From: Bacteroidaceae bacterium
Lineage (GTDB): Bacteria > Bacteroidota > Bacteroidia > Bacteroidales > Bacteroidaceae
Assembly: GCA_023227685.1 (NCBI GenBank)
Contig: JALNVG010000146.1
Location: 1-6,243, forward strand
DNA length: 6,243 nt
Direction: 5' to 3'
Below the pieces are notes generated by a model. It did no database searches, was not told the DNA's origin, and saw nothing but the letters and a program-made list of their open reading frames with translations. This document shows, in pieces, positions 1 to 5,406 of this stretch (positions within the stretch are counted from its first letter, which is position 1; every line of letters starts with the position of its first letter). The position numbers and the translations under genes were made by a program.

Positions 1-588
1 CTGCCCAAGCATATCTCCGAACAAAAAGTGATTGAAGCCATAGACTACCGCAAGGATGTGGATGGTTTTCACCCTATCAATATAGGTAGGATGTCTATCG
101 GAATTCCTTGTTATATCTCTGCAACTCCTAACGGGATACTCGAATTATTCAAACGTTATAAAATAGAAACTTCCGGAAAGAAATGTGTTGTGCTTGGCAG
201 GAGCAATATCGTTGGGAAACCTATGGCTGCCCTGATGGCACTGAAGAGATATCCCGGTGACGCAACAGTGACGGTTTGCCACAGCCACTCCAAAGATTTG
301 GTGAAAGAATGCAGGGAGGCGGATATCATCATTGCCGCTATCGGACAACCCAATTTTGTAAAAGCCGACATGGTTAAAGAAGGTGCTGTTGTGATAGACG
401 TGGGTACAACCCGTGTGCCCGATGCAACAAAGAAATCCGGTTTCAAACTGACAGGTGATGTTAAGTTTGACGAAGTAGCTCCGAAATGTTCATTCATCAC
501 TCCGGTTCCCGGAGGCGTAGGTCCGATGACCATTGTTTCACTAATGAGAAACACGCTGCTGGCCGCCAAAAAGGAAATCTACAAGTAA
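1..588 (+). CDS. folD: FolD bifunctional methylenetetrahydrofolate dehydrogenase/cyclohydrolase (5' end missing)
   Basis: FolD is a cytosolic enzyme that oxidises 5,10-methylene-tetrahydrofolate with NADP and hydrolyses the methenyl product to 10-formyl-tetrahydrofolate, feeding purine and formyl-Met synthesis. The frame is open from base 1 to a TAA at 586-588, giving 195 codons. FolD proteins are usually about 285-295 residues, so roughly the first 95-100 residues, including the catalytic lysine region, lie left of the window. Visible family signatures in order are KDVDGFHPINIGR (residues about 18-30 of the fragment), the nucleotide-binding stretch VVLGRSNIVGKPM, the GAVVIDVGTTR strand, and the near-universal C-terminal TPVPGGVGPMT. 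A GTG at 28 is in frame but lies inside the conserved protein, so it is not the start. No continuing gene follows on this strand before the tRNA promoter, so folD is probably the last gene of its transcript. I am very sure of the family. Confidence 0.97.
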   Translation: MPKHISEQKVIEAIDYRKDVDGFHPINIGRMSIGIPCYISATPNGILELFKRYKIETSGKKCVVLGRSNIVGKPMAALMALKRYPGDATVTVCHSHSKDLVKECREADIIIAAIGQPNFVKADMVKEGAVVIDVGTTRVPDATKKSGFKLTGDVKFDEVAPKCSFITPVPGGVGPMTIVSLMRNTLLAAKKEIYK

Positions 589-635
589 GAAATTGATATG
601 TATAAACGGATACGCTAAAAAAAGCTGCAATTTAT

Positions 636-666
636 TTTGGCAATTATCAGATATTACCTATATTTG
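636..666 (+). promoter_or_regulatory. Promoter of tRNA-His, Bacteroides type
   Basis: TTTG at 636-639 matches the -33 element and TATATTTG at 659-666 matches the -7 element TAnnTTTG of the Bacteroides primary sigma factor, with 19 bases between them, the expected spacing. Transcription would begin around 671-675, leaving a short 5' leader of about 20 bases before the tRNA. The match is seen in the sequence; use as a promoter is inferred. Confidence 0.75.
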
Positions 667-694
667 CACCGCGTTAAAAAAACAGCGTATATAT

Positions 695-770
695 GGTGGC
701 TGTAGTTCAGCTTGGTTAGAGCGTCAGATTGTGGTTCTGAATGTCGTGGGTTCGAGCCCCACCAGCCACC
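695..770 (+). tRNA. tRNA-His (anticodon GTG)
   Basis: The full cloverleaf can be drawn by hand. The acceptor arm is GTGGCTG (696-702) with CAGCCAC (763-769), the D stem GTTC/GAGC (705-708, 719-722), the anticodon stem TCAGA/TCTGA (724-728, 736-740) with loop TTGTGGT and anticodon GTG at 731-733, and the T stem GTGGG/CCCAC (746-750, 758-762) with loop TTCGAGC. A G at 695 can pair with the C at 770. This is the G-1:C73 pair that marks tRNA-His for histidyl-tRNA synthetase, so I include 695. The 3' CCA is not encoded (the next bases are CGT) and must be added by the CCA-adding enzyme. It is transcribed alone, with its own promoter and terminator. Confidence 0.97.
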
Positions 771-773
771 CGT

Positions 774-814
774 AAAAAGAATCCTGTAAATATATTATTT
801 ACAGGATTCTTTTT
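774..814. terminator. Shared bidirectional terminator between tRNA-His and dnaX
   Basis: A perfect 19-bp inverted repeat (774-792 with 796-814) encloses a three-base TAT loop. The arms start with AAAAA and end with TTTTT, so either strand gives a hairpin whose 3' side ends in U's. It begins 3 bases after the tRNA and lies 37 bases beyond the dnaX stop, so it can stop both convergent transcripts. The structure is seen; its function is inferred from position. Confidence 0.9.
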
Positions 815-851
815 GTTAGTACCTATTAACAAGCAACTATTTATTACGCGA

Positions 852-2687
852 TCAGAACAATTCCAATCCAAATTCATTCTTCAAGTCAATCAATGCTTTA
901 TTCTTATCAGACATCATTTTGAACTTCTCCGAACGACTCAGCATGCGCACCGTTTCATGAGGAGCACTCATGCGGATTTTTACCTTGATATTATCATTAT
1001 GCAACTCTTTGCGCATAAATTTTTGAACGGAAGGGGCAATCGCCTTAAAGTCTTTGGCAACGATCTCATTTTCAACAATCATCTCAAAGGATGTTTTATC
1101 TTCCAATAATTTCGGCTGTGTACTTTGCATCCGCTTTGAAATAGCTGTCTGCTCAATGGGCAAGTGCTCAATATAAATATTCCAGCATTTAATCAAATCG
1201 TTCTCGGAAAAATCTTCCGACTGAAAAACGTGATTATCCTGAGATGCCTCACCAACAGGAACGGCCGACGGATTTGTTTGAGTATCGGAAAGAGAATGCT
1301 TGATAGAAAACCCGAGATGCGAATTATCCATGACCGGAACTTTTTTTCTATCAATATGATTAATCCGTAACAACGTATCTTCAATTGATTCCGAGCTCTG
1401 TTCACTTTTTGCCGCTACATTCTTTGCCGTATCGCTTTTAGGTTTTGCCGTATTACCAGGGTTAACCGGAGCTGGAGTCGGGACGGCCTTTGTGGTACGC
1501 GGCGAACTCTGCTGTTTATTGAATATGGGTTTTATTACTGTTTTAGGGCGGGGCCCCGGGCCCTCATCATCATCGCCGCCACCGGCATCGTTACTCTGGG
1601 TCAACTGTGCTAATTCGATGAGAGTCAGCTCAACCAACAAGCGTTTATTTCTGCTCAAGCGATAATTCAAATCGCAATCATTGCAAAGCTTCATGGCTTT
1701 AAAAAGAAATTTCTCGGGACACTTTTGGGCTTGTTCCTGATATTGCTTTCTGATACCGGCACCGACTTCAAGCAAAGCCACGGTAGACGGATCTTTGCTG
1801 ACTAATAAATCACGAAAATGAGAAGCCAGTCCCGTGATGAAAGGATTTCCATCAAATCCTTTGGCTAATATTTCATTGAAAAGCAACAATGATTCTTTCA
1901 CCTGATTGGCTAATAAATAATCGGTGAGACGGAAGTAATATTCATAATCAAGCACATTCAAGTTGTCGAGAACGCTCCGGTATGTAATATGACCACTGGT
2001 GAAACTAACCATCTGGTCGAAAATGGACAAAGCATCGCGCATGGCACCATCGGCCTTCAATGCGATCAAATTCAGAGCCTCCGGTTCAACGGTATAGCCC
2101 TCGCTTTTAGCCACAAAAGTCAGGTGATCAACCATATCCTCTGCCGTAATCCGTTTAAAGTCATAAATCTGACAACGAGAAAGGATGGTGGGAATAATCT
2201 TATGCTTTTCCGTAGTGGCCAAAATGAATATAGCATACTCGGGCGGTTCTTCCAACGTTTTCAGGAAAGCATTGAAAGCGCTGGTTGAAAGCATATGTAT
2301 CTCATCAATGATATAAACTTTATACTTTCCGATCTGAGGGGGAATATAAACCTGCTCCACCAATTGGCGGATATCATCGACGGAATTATTGGATGCCGCA
2401 TCCAATTCATAAATATCATATGAACGCTGCTCGTTAAAAGCCAAACAAGATTCGCAATGGTTACAGGGTTCACCATCGGCGGTTGGCGACAGGCAATTTA
2501 TGGTTTTTGCAAAAATACGTGCACAAGAAGTCTTGCCCACTCCACGCGGTCCACAAAACAAATAGGCATGAGCCAGCTTATTATTGGCTATGGCGTTCTT
2601 CAATGTAGAAGTCAGTGACTTCTGCCCCACTACCGATTTAAAATTTGTTGGACGATACTTTAGTGCAGATACGATATATTTTTCCAT
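852..2687 (-). CDS. dnaX: DNA polymerase III subunit tau (and possibly gamma), clamp-loader ATPase DnaX
   Basis: DnaX is the AAA+ motor of the replisome clamp loader: it uses ATP to open the beta clamp and, as tau, ties polymerase cores together. Of 611 residues, the N-terminal AAA+ module shows the Walker A loop GPRGVGKT (46-53), a zinc-binding set of four cysteines (65, 75, 78, 81), Walker B VYIIDEIHML (124-133), sensor-1 LATTE (156-160) and the SRC arginine-finger motif (170-172). The clamp-loader lid and collar domains follow to about 370, then a low-complexity Gly/Asp/Pro/Lys-rich linker (about 370-440) and a C-terminal domain of the type seen in Bacteroidetes tau. I place the start at the ATG at 2685-2687 (MEKYIVSALKYRP). 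The frame extends upstream to a TTG at 2720, but that codon lies inside the probable -7 box. There is no clear Shine-Dalgarno sequence, as is usual in this group. A candidate -1 frameshift site at codons 447-449 is listed separately. Confidence 0.96.
   Translation of the reverse strand: MEKYIVSALKYRPTNFKSVVGQKSLTSTLKNAIANNKLAHAYLFCGPRGVGKTSCARIFAKTINCLSPTADGEPCNHCESCLAFNEQRSYDIYELDAASNNSVDDIRQLVEQVYIPPQIGKYKVYIIDEIHMLSTSAFNAFLKTLEEPPEYAIFILATTEKHKIIPTILSRCQIYDFKRITAEDMVDHLTFVAKSEGYTVEPEALNLIALKADGAMRDALSIFDQMVSFTSGHITYRSVLDNLNVLDYEYYFRLTDYLLANQVKESLLLFNEILAKGFDGNPFITGLASHFRDLLVSKDPSTVALLEVGAGIRKQYQEQAQKCPEKFLFKAMKLCNDCDLNYRLSRNKRLLVELTLIELAQLTQSNDAGGGDDDEGPGPRPKTVIKPIFNKQQSSPRTTKAVPTPAPVNPGNTAKPKSDTAKNVAAKSEQSSESIEDTLLRINHIDRKKVPVMDNSHLGFSIKHSLSDTQTNPSAVPVGEASQDNHVFQSEDFSENDLIKCWNIYIEHLPIEQTAISKRMQSTQPKLLEDKTSFEMIVENEIVAKDFKAIAPSVQKFMRKELHNDNIKVKIRMSAPHETVRMLSRSEKFKMMSDKNKALIDLKNEFGLELF
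1341..1347 (-). other. Candidate -1 frameshift (slippery) site within dnaX
   Basis: On the coding strand the codons AGA AAA AAA GTT (residues 447-450) form the heptamer A AAA AAA in the X XXY YYZ phase needed for tandem -1 slippage. After a -1 shift the ribosome would read Ser-Ser-Gly-His-Gly and then TAA at 1326-1324, giving a product of about 454 residues. It would keep the ATPase, zinc and collar domains and lose the last ~160 residues. E. coli makes gamma (431 residues) at A AAA AAG in the same way. I see no Shine-Dalgarno-like stimulator just upstream and no strong hairpin just downstream, which lowers confidence. Confidence 0.45.
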
Positions 2688-2717
2688 ATTGGGCTGTATA
2701 CATAAATTCGTTGTCTG

Positions 2718-2725
2718 CAAATGTA
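2718..2725 (-). promoter_or_regulatory. Probable -7 box of the dnaX promoter
   Basis: On the minus strand this reads TACATTTG, a match to TAnnTTTG. It would place the transcription start near 2710-2713, about 25 bases ahead of the ATG at 2687. No convincing TTTG lies 19-21 bases further upstream. The box also argues against translation from the in-frame TTG at 2720. Confidence 0.6.
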
Positions 2726-2800
2726 CACAAAAAAAATAAGAGTAAAAAAGAGAATATGCAACTTTTAGAATAAAACGAATAAGATTACAACAATAAATAT

Positions 2801-2808
2801 TATCTTTG
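2801..2808 (+). promoter_or_regulatory. Probable -7 box for the FtsB-like/membrane protein pair
   Basis: TATCTTTG matches TAnnTTTG exactly and lies 22 bases before the ATG at 2831, which predicts a short leader of roughly 15 bases. The -33 region (about 2776-2782) is AT-rich with no clear TTTG. Together with the dnaX box at 2718-2725 it makes 2688-2830 a divergent promoter region. Confidence 0.6.
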
Positions 2809-2830
2809 CGATAGATTAGTAAGTAAGTTT

Positions 2831-3133
2831 ATGCGCAAATTATTAACCATATGGAATTTTATCTGCTATCATAAATACATGATAACTGTTGCTGTATTTA
2901 TTGTTTTCGTCGGATTTTTGGATAACAACAGCATTATGCGCCGTGTCAAATATGTCAGACAAATCAATTATATGGAAAATGAAATTGATAAGTATAAAAT
3001 AGATTATAATAAAAGTACGGAGACACTCAATGAAATAGAATCCAACCCTGATGCTATAGAAAAAATAGCCCGCGAAAAATATTTCATGAAAAAGCCCAAC
3101 GAGGACATTTACGTATTTGACGATAAAAAATGA
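2831..3133 (+). CDS. FtsB/DivIC-family septum formation protein
   Basis: This 100-residue protein has the FtsB/DivIC architecture: a short cytoplasmic N-terminus, one membrane helix (about residues 16-30), then a periplasmic coiled coil (about 38-70) rich in Glu, Lys and Asn. The C-terminal signature is NPDAIEKIAREKYFMKKPNEDIYVF (about 73-97, written here only as a landmark: the key part is IEKIAREKYFMK). In the family this protein joins FtsL and FtsQ at the division site, and the complex switches on septal peptidoglycan synthesis by FtsW/FtsI. The start ATG sits 22 bases after a TAnnTTTG box. Its stop overlaps the start of the next gene (ATGA at 3130-3133), so the two are probably translationally coupled. 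The family call is firm. Whether it is the true functional FtsB of this organism is inferred. Confidence 0.88.
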   Translation: MRKLLTIWNFICYHKYMITVAVFIVFVGFLDNNSIMRRVKYVRQINYMENEIDKYKIDYNKSTETLNEIESNPDAIEKIAREKYFMKKPNEDIYVFDDKK

Positions 3134-3471
3134 AGAAATCCATCTTAACACCTTTCTTTATCTGCGGTGCCGTACTCGTTCTCATCGGTGCGGCTTCTTA
3201 CGTTACCCACTGGCTGTTTTCGGCATACATCGTATTCTTCGGAGCCATACTTATTGCCATAGCACAAATACTCACTCCTTTAAAAAAGAAAAACAGTACC
3301 ATCAATCGGCTGCGCATACAACAAATCATCGGCGCATTTTGCCTGATTCTAACAGGCGTATTCATGCATTACGGTCATGGAAACGAATGGATTGCCTGCC
3401 TCACCATTGCTGCCGTACTTGAACTTTATACTGCATTCCGCATCCCGCAAGAAGAATCCAAAGAGGATTAA
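3130..3471 (+). CDS. Small four-helix inner-membrane protein of unknown function
   Basis: I do not recognise this 113-residue protein by function. It shows four hydrophobic stretches (about 5-26, 29-49, 63-82 and 86-103). A basic loop (LKKKNSTINRLR, about 51-62) separates helices 2 and 3, and the acidic tail ends EESKED. There is no cleavable signal peptide and no obvious catalytic motif. The pattern of two helix pairs joined by a positive loop suggests both ends and the central loop are cytoplasmic. The start overlaps the stop of the FtsB-like gene by four bases (ATGA), so the two are likely made from one message and coupled. A role linked to the cell envelope or division is suggested only by this location. 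Confidence 0.85.
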   Translation: MKKSILTPFFICGAVLVLIGAASYVTHWLFSAYIVFFGAILIAIAQILTPLKKKNSTINRLRIQQIIGAFCLILTGVFMHYGHGNEWIACLTIAAVLELYTAFRIPQEESKED

Positions 3472-3493
3472 TCTTTGTTATTCTAACTGCTGT

Positions 3494-3513
3494 TTATAGT
3501 TTATTAACTATAA
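3494..3513. promoter_or_regulatory. Operator-like inverted repeat 1 upstream of the BlaI-type repressor
   Basis: A perfect palindrome with 8-bp arms (TTATAGTT and AACTATAA) flanks four bases, TATT. The core TAGTT-N4-AACTA is shared with the second repeat, and the centres (3503.5 and 3524.5) are 21 bp apart, two helical turns. BlaI/MecI dimers bind palindromes upstream of their own genes, so this is a likely autoregulatory operator. The binding role is inferred. A weak factor-independent terminator for the upstream gene pair is an alternative. Confidence 0.6.
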
Positions 3514-3516
3514 TAA

Positions 3517-3532
3517 TTAGTTATACAACTAA
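3517..3532. promoter_or_regulatory. Operator-like inverted repeat 2 upstream of the BlaI-type repressor
   Basis: TTAGTT and AACTAA arms surround ATAC, repeating the core TAGTT-N4-AACTA of the first palindrome. It lies 36 bases before the repressor start and just upstream of TTTG at 3545-3548. That TTTG could be part of a degenerate -7 box (GTTATTTG, 3541-3548), in which case bound repressor would block RNA polymerase. The repeat is seen; function is inferred. Confidence 0.6.
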
Positions 3533-3568
3533 ATTATTCAGTTATTTGCATCAAACAAAATAAAAGTC

Positions 3569-3937
3569 ATGAACGGATTAACACAAAAAGAAGAAGAAAC
3601 GATGCAAATGTTTTGGAATAAAGGTCCGATGTTTGTTCGCGAATTACTTGATATCTATGACGATCCAAAACCCCACTTCAACACGGTATCAACTGTAGTA
3701 CGAGGTTTGGAAGAAAAAGGATACCTGGATCACGAGAGCTTTGGGAAGACTTATCGCTACTATCCGACCATGACCGCCGAAGAGTTTCACACCCGTACCT
3801 TAAAAGGAGTGATCAAAAAATACTTCAATAATTCTTATCTCAATGTCGTCTCCACACTTGTTAAGGATGAAGATCTTTCTATTGATGAAGTAAAACAATT
3901 AATCAAAGAAGTAGAACAAAAAAATAAGGAGGGATAA
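3569..3937 (+). CDS. BlaI/MecI/CopY-family transcriptional repressor
   Basis: This 122-residue protein has the typical length and layout of BlaI/MecI repressors. The N-terminal winged helix (residues 1 to about 75) starts with LTQKEEETMQMFWNKGP, a family hallmark. The recognition helix region is HFNTVSTVVRGLEEKGYL (about 36-53) and the wing is GKTYRYYPTMTAEEF (about 59-73). The C-terminal part (about 75-122) is helical and charged and would form the dimer interface, which in BlaI and MecI also holds the cleavage site. Members bind palindromic operators as dimers and are inactivated by proteolysis triggered by a BlaR1/MecR1 membrane protease. The M56 peptidase gene starts two bases after this stop, so the pair is a single transcription unit. 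Upstream are two palindromes that probably serve as its operator. No beta-lactamase gene lies nearby, so the regulated targets are unknown. Confidence 0.93.
   Translation: MNGLTQKEEETMQMFWNKGPMFVRELLDIYDDPKPHFNTVSTVVRGLEEKGYLDHESFGKTYRYYPTMTAEEFHTRTLKGVIKKYFNNSYLNVVSTLVKDEDLSIDEVKQLIKEVEQKNKEG
3926..3933 (+). promoter_or_regulatory. Strong Shine-Dalgarno sequence for the M56 peptidase gene
   Basis: AAGGAGGG lies six bases before the ATG at 3940, inside the last codons of the repressor gene. Such strong ribosome sites are uncommon in Bacteroides, and no other gene start in this window has one. It fixes the peptidase start and suggests the two proteins are produced in a coordinated ratio. Confidence 0.75.
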
Positions 3938-3939
3938 TC

Positions 3940-5256
3940 ATGATACAAGGAATAGTCTACCTGTTGCAAGTGACCTGTTGCATCGCACTGCTCTATAGTT
4001 TCTACCGATTATTTATGCGTCACGAAACGTATAATCAGTTTAACAGAATCTTACTGCTTTCCATCTTGGCTATTTCATGGATACTCCCCCTCTTGAAATT
4101 CTCACCTATGAACTTCGACATCAGTCAGGGTTCGACACTGGTTTCTTTAATTCCCGAAGTCATCATCACTCCGCAAAAGATACCGCAGTTGCAAGATGCA
4201 ACGTCCGGCCGGGCTATCTGGATCATCATCGTCAGCATTCTATATCTGGCAGGAGTCTGCTGGAACCTCGGCCTGCTAGGCTGGAAAATTGCGGGCATTT
4301 ACAAAATCATAAGAAGAGGAACACCTCATCAATTGTCTGATGGCACATGTATCGTAGCAGTGAATAAAGATATTGCTCCTTTCAGTTGGATGCATTATAT
4401 CGTGGTGTCCAAGCAAGACTACGAATCAAAAAACGAACTTATATTGCTTCATGAACAAGCCCATATCAAAAAGGGACATACTTGGGATATGCTTTTTGTA
4501 GAGCTTTCACTCATCCTGCAATGGTTTAATCCTACCCTTTGGCTCCTCAAAGAGGACATGCAAGATATTCACGAATATCAAGCGGACAAAGCGGTACTTC
4601 ATCAAGGCATCGATGCAAAAAAATATCAGTTATTATTAATCAAAAAAGCTGTCGGCACAGATCGTTACTCAATTGCCAACAGCTTTAATCACAGTTCACT
4701 TAAAAAAAGAATTACCATGATGTTAAAACAAAAATCAAGTTCATGGGCCTATCTTAAAGGCCTGTTCGTATTGCCACTCGTAGCTATTATAGCTCTTGTG
4801 ATGTCCTGCTCGGGCAAATCAAATCAGAATAACACTGATTTGACTGCCAAAGATACAACAAATACCGTTAGTATGGTCAAGAATGACAGCGGAATTACTG
4901 CAGATAAAGAGGCTGTCTTTGAAGTTTGTGAACAAATGCCGGAATTTAAAGGTGGCATGAAAAGCCTGATGAGTTATCTGACCAACAATGTCAAGTATCC
5001 GAAAGAAGCCCTAGATAAAAGTATACAGGGACGAGTGGTTGTTCAATTTATTGTTAATAAAGATGGAACGATAGTTAATCCGAAAGTAGTACGAAGCGTT
5101 GATCCTTACTTGGATAAGGAGGCTATAAGAGTAGTCATGGCTATGCCAAAATGGAAACCGGGCACGCAAAGAGGCGAACCATGCAATGTAAAATACACAA
5201 TACCGATCATGTTTAGATTAACAGATTCCGGAAATAAAGCAAAAGGCAATTCGTAA
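3940..5256 (+). CDS. M56 (BlaR1/MecR1-like) membrane metallopeptidase with C-terminal TonB domain
   Basis: This 438-residue protein pairs a BlaR1-type membrane protease with a TonB C-terminal domain. Three N-terminal membrane helices (about 4-24, 37-54, 93-114) lead into a cytoplasmic zinc-protease domain with the motif HEQAH (171-175) and the likely third ligand Glu212 in HEYQAD (211-216). It continues into the NSFNHSSLKKRI stretch common in this family (247-258). A fourth helix (about 270-288) exits to the periplasm, followed by a polar linker and a TonB-C fold (about 340-427) with YPKEA, QGRVVVQFIVNKDGTI and the MPKWKPG motif. In BlaR1 the periplasmic part is a penicillin-binding sensor, which is absent here, so the signal is unknown. 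It probably cleaves or inactivates the co-transcribed BlaI-type repressor. The start ATG is fixed by AAGGAGGG six bases upstream. A Cys at 290 just after helix 4 is in a lipobox-like context (VMSC). Family is certain, signal and substrate are inferred. Confidence 0.92.
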   Translation: MIQGIVYLLQVTCCIALLYSFYRLFMRHETYNQFNRILLLSILAISWILPLLKFSPMNFDISQGSTLVSLIPEVIITPQKIPQLQDATSGRAIWIIIVSILYLAGVCWNLGLLGWKIAGIYKIIRRGTPHQLSDGTCIVAVNKDIAPFSWMHYIVVSKQDYESKNELILLHEQAHIKKGHTWDMLFVELSLILQWFNPTLWLLKEDMQDIHEYQADKAVLHQGIDAKKYQLLLIKKAVGTDRYSIANSFNHSSLKKRITMMLKQKSSSWAYLKGLFVLPLVAIIALVMSCSGKSNQNNTDLTAKDTTNTVSMVKNDSGITADKEAVFEVCEQMPEFKGGMKSLMSYLTNNVKYPKEALDKSIQGRVVVQFIVNKDGTIVNPKVVRSVDPYLDKEAIRVVMAMPKWKPGTQRGEPCNVKYTIPIMFRLTDSGNKAKGNS

Positions 5257-5282
5257 AAAAAGGAGACAGTTATTCTGTCTCC
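5255..5282 (-). terminator. Terminator reading from the susD side, touching the end of the M56 gene
   Basis: GGAGACAG (5262-5269) pairs perfectly with CTGTCTCC (5275-5282) around a five-base loop. Seven A's at 5255-5261 on the plus strand become a U-run right after the hairpin on the minus strand. The polarity therefore suits transcripts coming leftward from the susD-like gene. On the plus strand the hairpin is followed by ATAAAAAAATA, not U's. The A-run overlaps the TAA of the peptidase gene. Confidence 0.75.
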
Positions 5283-5322
5283 ATAAAAAAATACTCTCTC
5301 ACTGACATTTAATTACAATTAG

Positions 5323-5371
5323 CTTATCGGCTTGTTTCTTCTGATTATTACGAAGAAAACGAGTCGATAAG
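5323..5371. terminator. Long imperfect hairpin in the convergent gap, possible terminator
   Basis: CTTATCGGCTTGTTT (5323-5337) pairs with AAACGAGTCGATAAG (5357-5371) using two G-U pairs. A bulged A then separates a further 4-bp extension (CTTC 5338-5341 with GAAG 5352-5355), leaving a ten-base loop. On the plus strand it is followed by TATTTATAAT, a poor U-tract. It lies between two convergent genes, so it most likely helps end the BlaI/M56 transcript. The rest of the 5257-5406 gap shows no gene. Confidence 0.5.
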
Positions 5372-5406
5372 TATTTATAATCACTATCTCTTTCTTTTCT
5401 TACAAA

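Noticed and set aside
156..569. A 137-codon open frame antisense to folD
   Set aside because: It lies wholly within a certain gene in the opposite strand, with no recognisable domain. It is a shadow of folD codon use.
593..775. A 60-codon open frame running over the tRNA promoter and tRNA-His
   Set aside because: Its sequence is simply the translation of the tRNA and its leader. No ribosome site and no family resemblance.
695..851. tRNA-His as an attachment site for an integrated element
   Set aside because: No integrase, no repeat of the tRNA 3' end, and housekeeping dnaX follows directly after a shared terminator.
1193..1405. A 70-codon open frame in another frame of dnaX, which could look like a +1 frameshift product
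   Set aside because: It is a basic, unrecognisable sequence. The slippery heptamer predicts a -1 shift, whose frame stops at once.
3494..3532. The AT-rich palindromes as a tandem terminator of the FtsB-like gene pair
   Set aside because: The stems are short and nearly all A/T with no U-run after them, and the shared core with 21-bp spacing fits an operator better. A minor termination role cannot be excluded.
3569..5256. A beta-lactamase or methicillin-type resistance unit
   Set aside because: The repressor/protease pair has the right family, but there is no beta-lactamase or PBP2a gene in the window and the peptidase lacks a penicillin-binding domain.
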